Positions 5,921-7,176 of a DNA stretch of 7,176 nucleotides are shown one piece after another. The stretch's first letter is position 1. The number at the start of each line of letters is the position of its first letter. Position numbers and translations under genes: made by a program. The notes below the pieces were generated by a model. It had not been told where the DNA came from and did not search any database. It saw only the letters and a list, made by a program, of their open reading frames with translations. This stretch comes from Myxococcales bacterium (GTDB lineage: Bacteria; Myxococcota; Bradymonadia; REDH01), in NCBI GenBank assembly GCA_018970625.1, contig JAGWVZ010000184.1:1-7176 (forward strand), in the 5' to 3' direction.

Positions 5921-7033
5921 ATGTGGACAGGAGTGTGGAGCGTAGCTCTGGCGTTATGTCTGTGTGTTGTGACGGGCTGCAGCGAGGAGGCGACAGAAAC
6001 CGATGACTCTGCCGTCGTTTCTGAGGCTGTGAGTACTCACGCGGCCGTGGAAGGTTCCGAATTGCTGTTGATGGAGCCTATAGAACGACTGCACGAGGTA
6101 GGCCGCACGGCAGTTTTTCGTTGCTTAGAGGGCGCCTGCGAAAGCGCAGAAGAGTACATTTTCTCAAATGGCCCAGTCGACGCTGCCTCTGCGCACTACT
6201 ATCCTGACTGGGCCTTTGCCAATGATGTGAACGACCCGGAGGCGGCTGAGCACATCCTGGGGCAAACGCGTCGTTGGCTCGAAACGCAACCGCCCGATGC
6301 CCTTGTTGAAGTCACCGTGCAGTTACGAGAGCAGCCGTTCGACTTCAGTCAGTTCGGCGGTGGTCTGTCGGACCGGGAGCGGGCAACGGTGTTTGAGCTA
6401 CGACAATCGCAGATTCGGCCGGCGCAGGATGAATTCATCGCGGCATTAGAGCGGATTGACGCCGAGGTCGTGGGTCGGGGCATGATCCTGAGTATCGTTG
6501 ATGTTCGGCTGCCTGCATCGGCGGTAATGGGATTGATGGAACTGCCACACACTCTTTATGTCGTCGGTGTTCACGAGGTCCGTAGCGACCAATTGGATGG
6601 AAGCGAACGCGAGACAGCAATGGGTGCTCAAAATAGTGTGCCTCAGGGAGAGTCCGGCGGTTTGAATGGAGGGCCGATTCGTGTTGCCGTTATTGAGGTG
6701 GACAACGACACGATCTCTCCTGTGAACACGCTCAATTCCAGCCACGTGGGCTGGCTGGACTATCCTGGGGGGCCAAGCCGCATTCGCGAAACGGATTTCT
6801 GCTCCTACAATGCTTTCGGTAACGTCGTTTGCAATAATACGGCCTCCGGTACGGCGAGTACCCATGGTACTTCGGTTGCGTCGATCCTGATGGGGAGCAT
6901 CGAACAGGGGCAGGATAGTCTATACCCAGGAGCCAACACTGCCGCGCAAAATGCTCGAAGCGGTTTGGCTCGGGAGGCCGAATTGCACTACTACCGCTGT
7001 GAGGACAATTCCAATCGGGTCCGAGTTGCTCTG
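5921..7033 (+). pseudogene. lipoprotein subtilisin-like (S8) serine protease, interrupted by an insertion sequence
   Basis: The ATG frame is open to the window edge; about 371 residues appear to belong to the protease. Residues 1-20 form a lipoprotein signal with a hydrophobic core and lipobox VTGC (Cys20), followed by an acidic stretch (SEEATETDD). The n-region lacks a positive charge, which is unusual. Residues about 125-225 resemble a protease propeptide of the inhibitor I9 type (LVEVTVQLREQPFD to LYVVGVHEV). The S8 domain begins with IRVAVIEVDND at 255-263, the position of the catalytic Asp block, although Glu259 stands where Asp is usual. The His block is HGTSVASILMG with H315, and AREAELHYYR matches the segment that follows in the family. 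The Ser block (GTSMAxP) is absent, because from about 7034 the sequence becomes the end of an insertion sequence. As cut, the enzyme cannot be active. It would act outside the cytoplasmic membrane. ATG 5921 has GAGG 6 bases upstream. Confidence 0.75.
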
Positions 7034-7176
7034 CAGGGCAATCGAGTTCTACGTGGCCTCCACCGGGACGCCAGACAGCACACGCAGCAGATAGTCGCGG
7101 TTCCGCCCCGCCTTCTTCCTCTTGTTGGCGACCCCAAGCTTGCACGTGGTCTCGATCTTCAACAGATTGGTGGCCA
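7034..7176 (-). mobile_element. end of an ISAs1-like insertion sequence, continuing beyond the window
   Basis: The transposase reading frame enters from the right edge and stops at 7049. A probable element tip starts with CAGGGCAATCG at 7034, only 15 bases past the stop. The boundary is placed where protease similarity ends and is not proven, because the other inverted repeat and the target duplication lie outside the window. If the tip is at 7034, the 8-10 bases ending at 7033 (TTGCTCTG and one or two before) would be the target duplication. Confidence 0.6.
7049..7176 (-). CDS. ISAs1-family transposase, C-terminal fragment
   Basis: Only the last 41 codons are in the window; the gene runs off the right edge. 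The frame reads ATNLLKIETTCKLGVANKRK followed by KAGRNRDYLLRVLSGVPVEAT and a TAG stop. From memory of the family, ISAs1/H-repeat transposases end in the same pattern: an (A/I)xN(I/L)L helix, then KxG, a basic KRKKA-like patch, and (N/D)R(D/N)YLxxVLxG near the C-terminus. Codons are strongly G/C-ending and gene-like, unlike the opposite strand. Transposases of this family catalyse DDE-type transposition, but the catalytic core is outside the window. Its orientation is opposite to the protease gene it appears to disrupt. Confidence 0.75.
   Translation of the reverse strand, partial: ATNLLKIETTCKLGVANKRKKAGRNRDYLLRVLSGVPVEAT

Noticed and set aside
6446..7145. Minus-strand open frames opposite the protease gene.
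   Set aside because: They are shadows of the S8 protease frame and cross the insertion boundary. The only credible minus-strand coding sequence here is the transposase end in another frame, stopping at 7049.

Overview
The window comes from a fairly GC-rich bacterial chromosome. It holds a tRNA-Leu(CAA) gene, a repeat-bearing intergenic stretch, a compact three-gene operon on the minus strand, and at the right edge a secreted subtilisin-like protease gene that appears to be broken by an insertion sequence. The organism cannot be named from the sequence. Strong Shine-Dalgarno sites, a tRNA without an encoded CCA end, an acidic lipoprotein N-terminus (CSEEATETDD) and a MoxR/VWA operon would fit a myxobacterium- or Bradymonadota-like lineage or a planctomycete; this is a low-confidence guess.

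Layout, left to right. 54-136: tRNA-Leu, minus strand. 137-564: no convincing gene; it carries about two tandem copies of a 72-75 bp repeat (214-375), each with a GGCCGAC-type hairpin, and a third, inverted copy of the hairpin at 441-462. 565-5121: operon transcribed leftward. Its promoter-proximal gene (3247-5121) encodes an unrecognised protein of about 624 residues with an irregular leucine-rich or beta-solenoid-like N-terminal half and a helical C-terminal half. Next is a MoxR-type AAA+ ATPase (1911-3173), and last a protein joining a HEVWH metallopeptidase-like domain to a C-terminal von Willebrand A (VWA) domain with an intact MIDAS (565-1911). The last two genes overlap by one base (TGATG), with a strong AAGGAGG site, so they are very likely translationally coupled. 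5122-5920: mostly non-coding, with an inverted repeat upstream of the operon (5225-5243), one possible small ORF (5388-5537) and an open but start-less frame (5531-5896). 5921-7033: 5' part of a lipoprotein S8 (subtilisin-like) protease, plus strand. 7034-7176: end of an ISAs1-like insertion sequence carrying the C-terminus of its transposase on the minus strand.

How the genes work together. MoxR ATPases pair with VWA proteins: the ATPase remodels a target that the VWA partner recognises through its metal site. Here the VWA partner also carries a putative zinc protease motif, and a third, LRR-like protein is encoded first in the same operon. I infer a ternary MoxR / VWA-metallopeptidase / recognition-protein machine. 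It resembles in layout the described VWA-MoxR-associated (VMAP) ternary conflict systems, but its third component is one I do not recognise. This is the best candidate for an undescribed system in the window. Its function (maturation chaperone, stress response or defence) cannot be decided from sequence alone.
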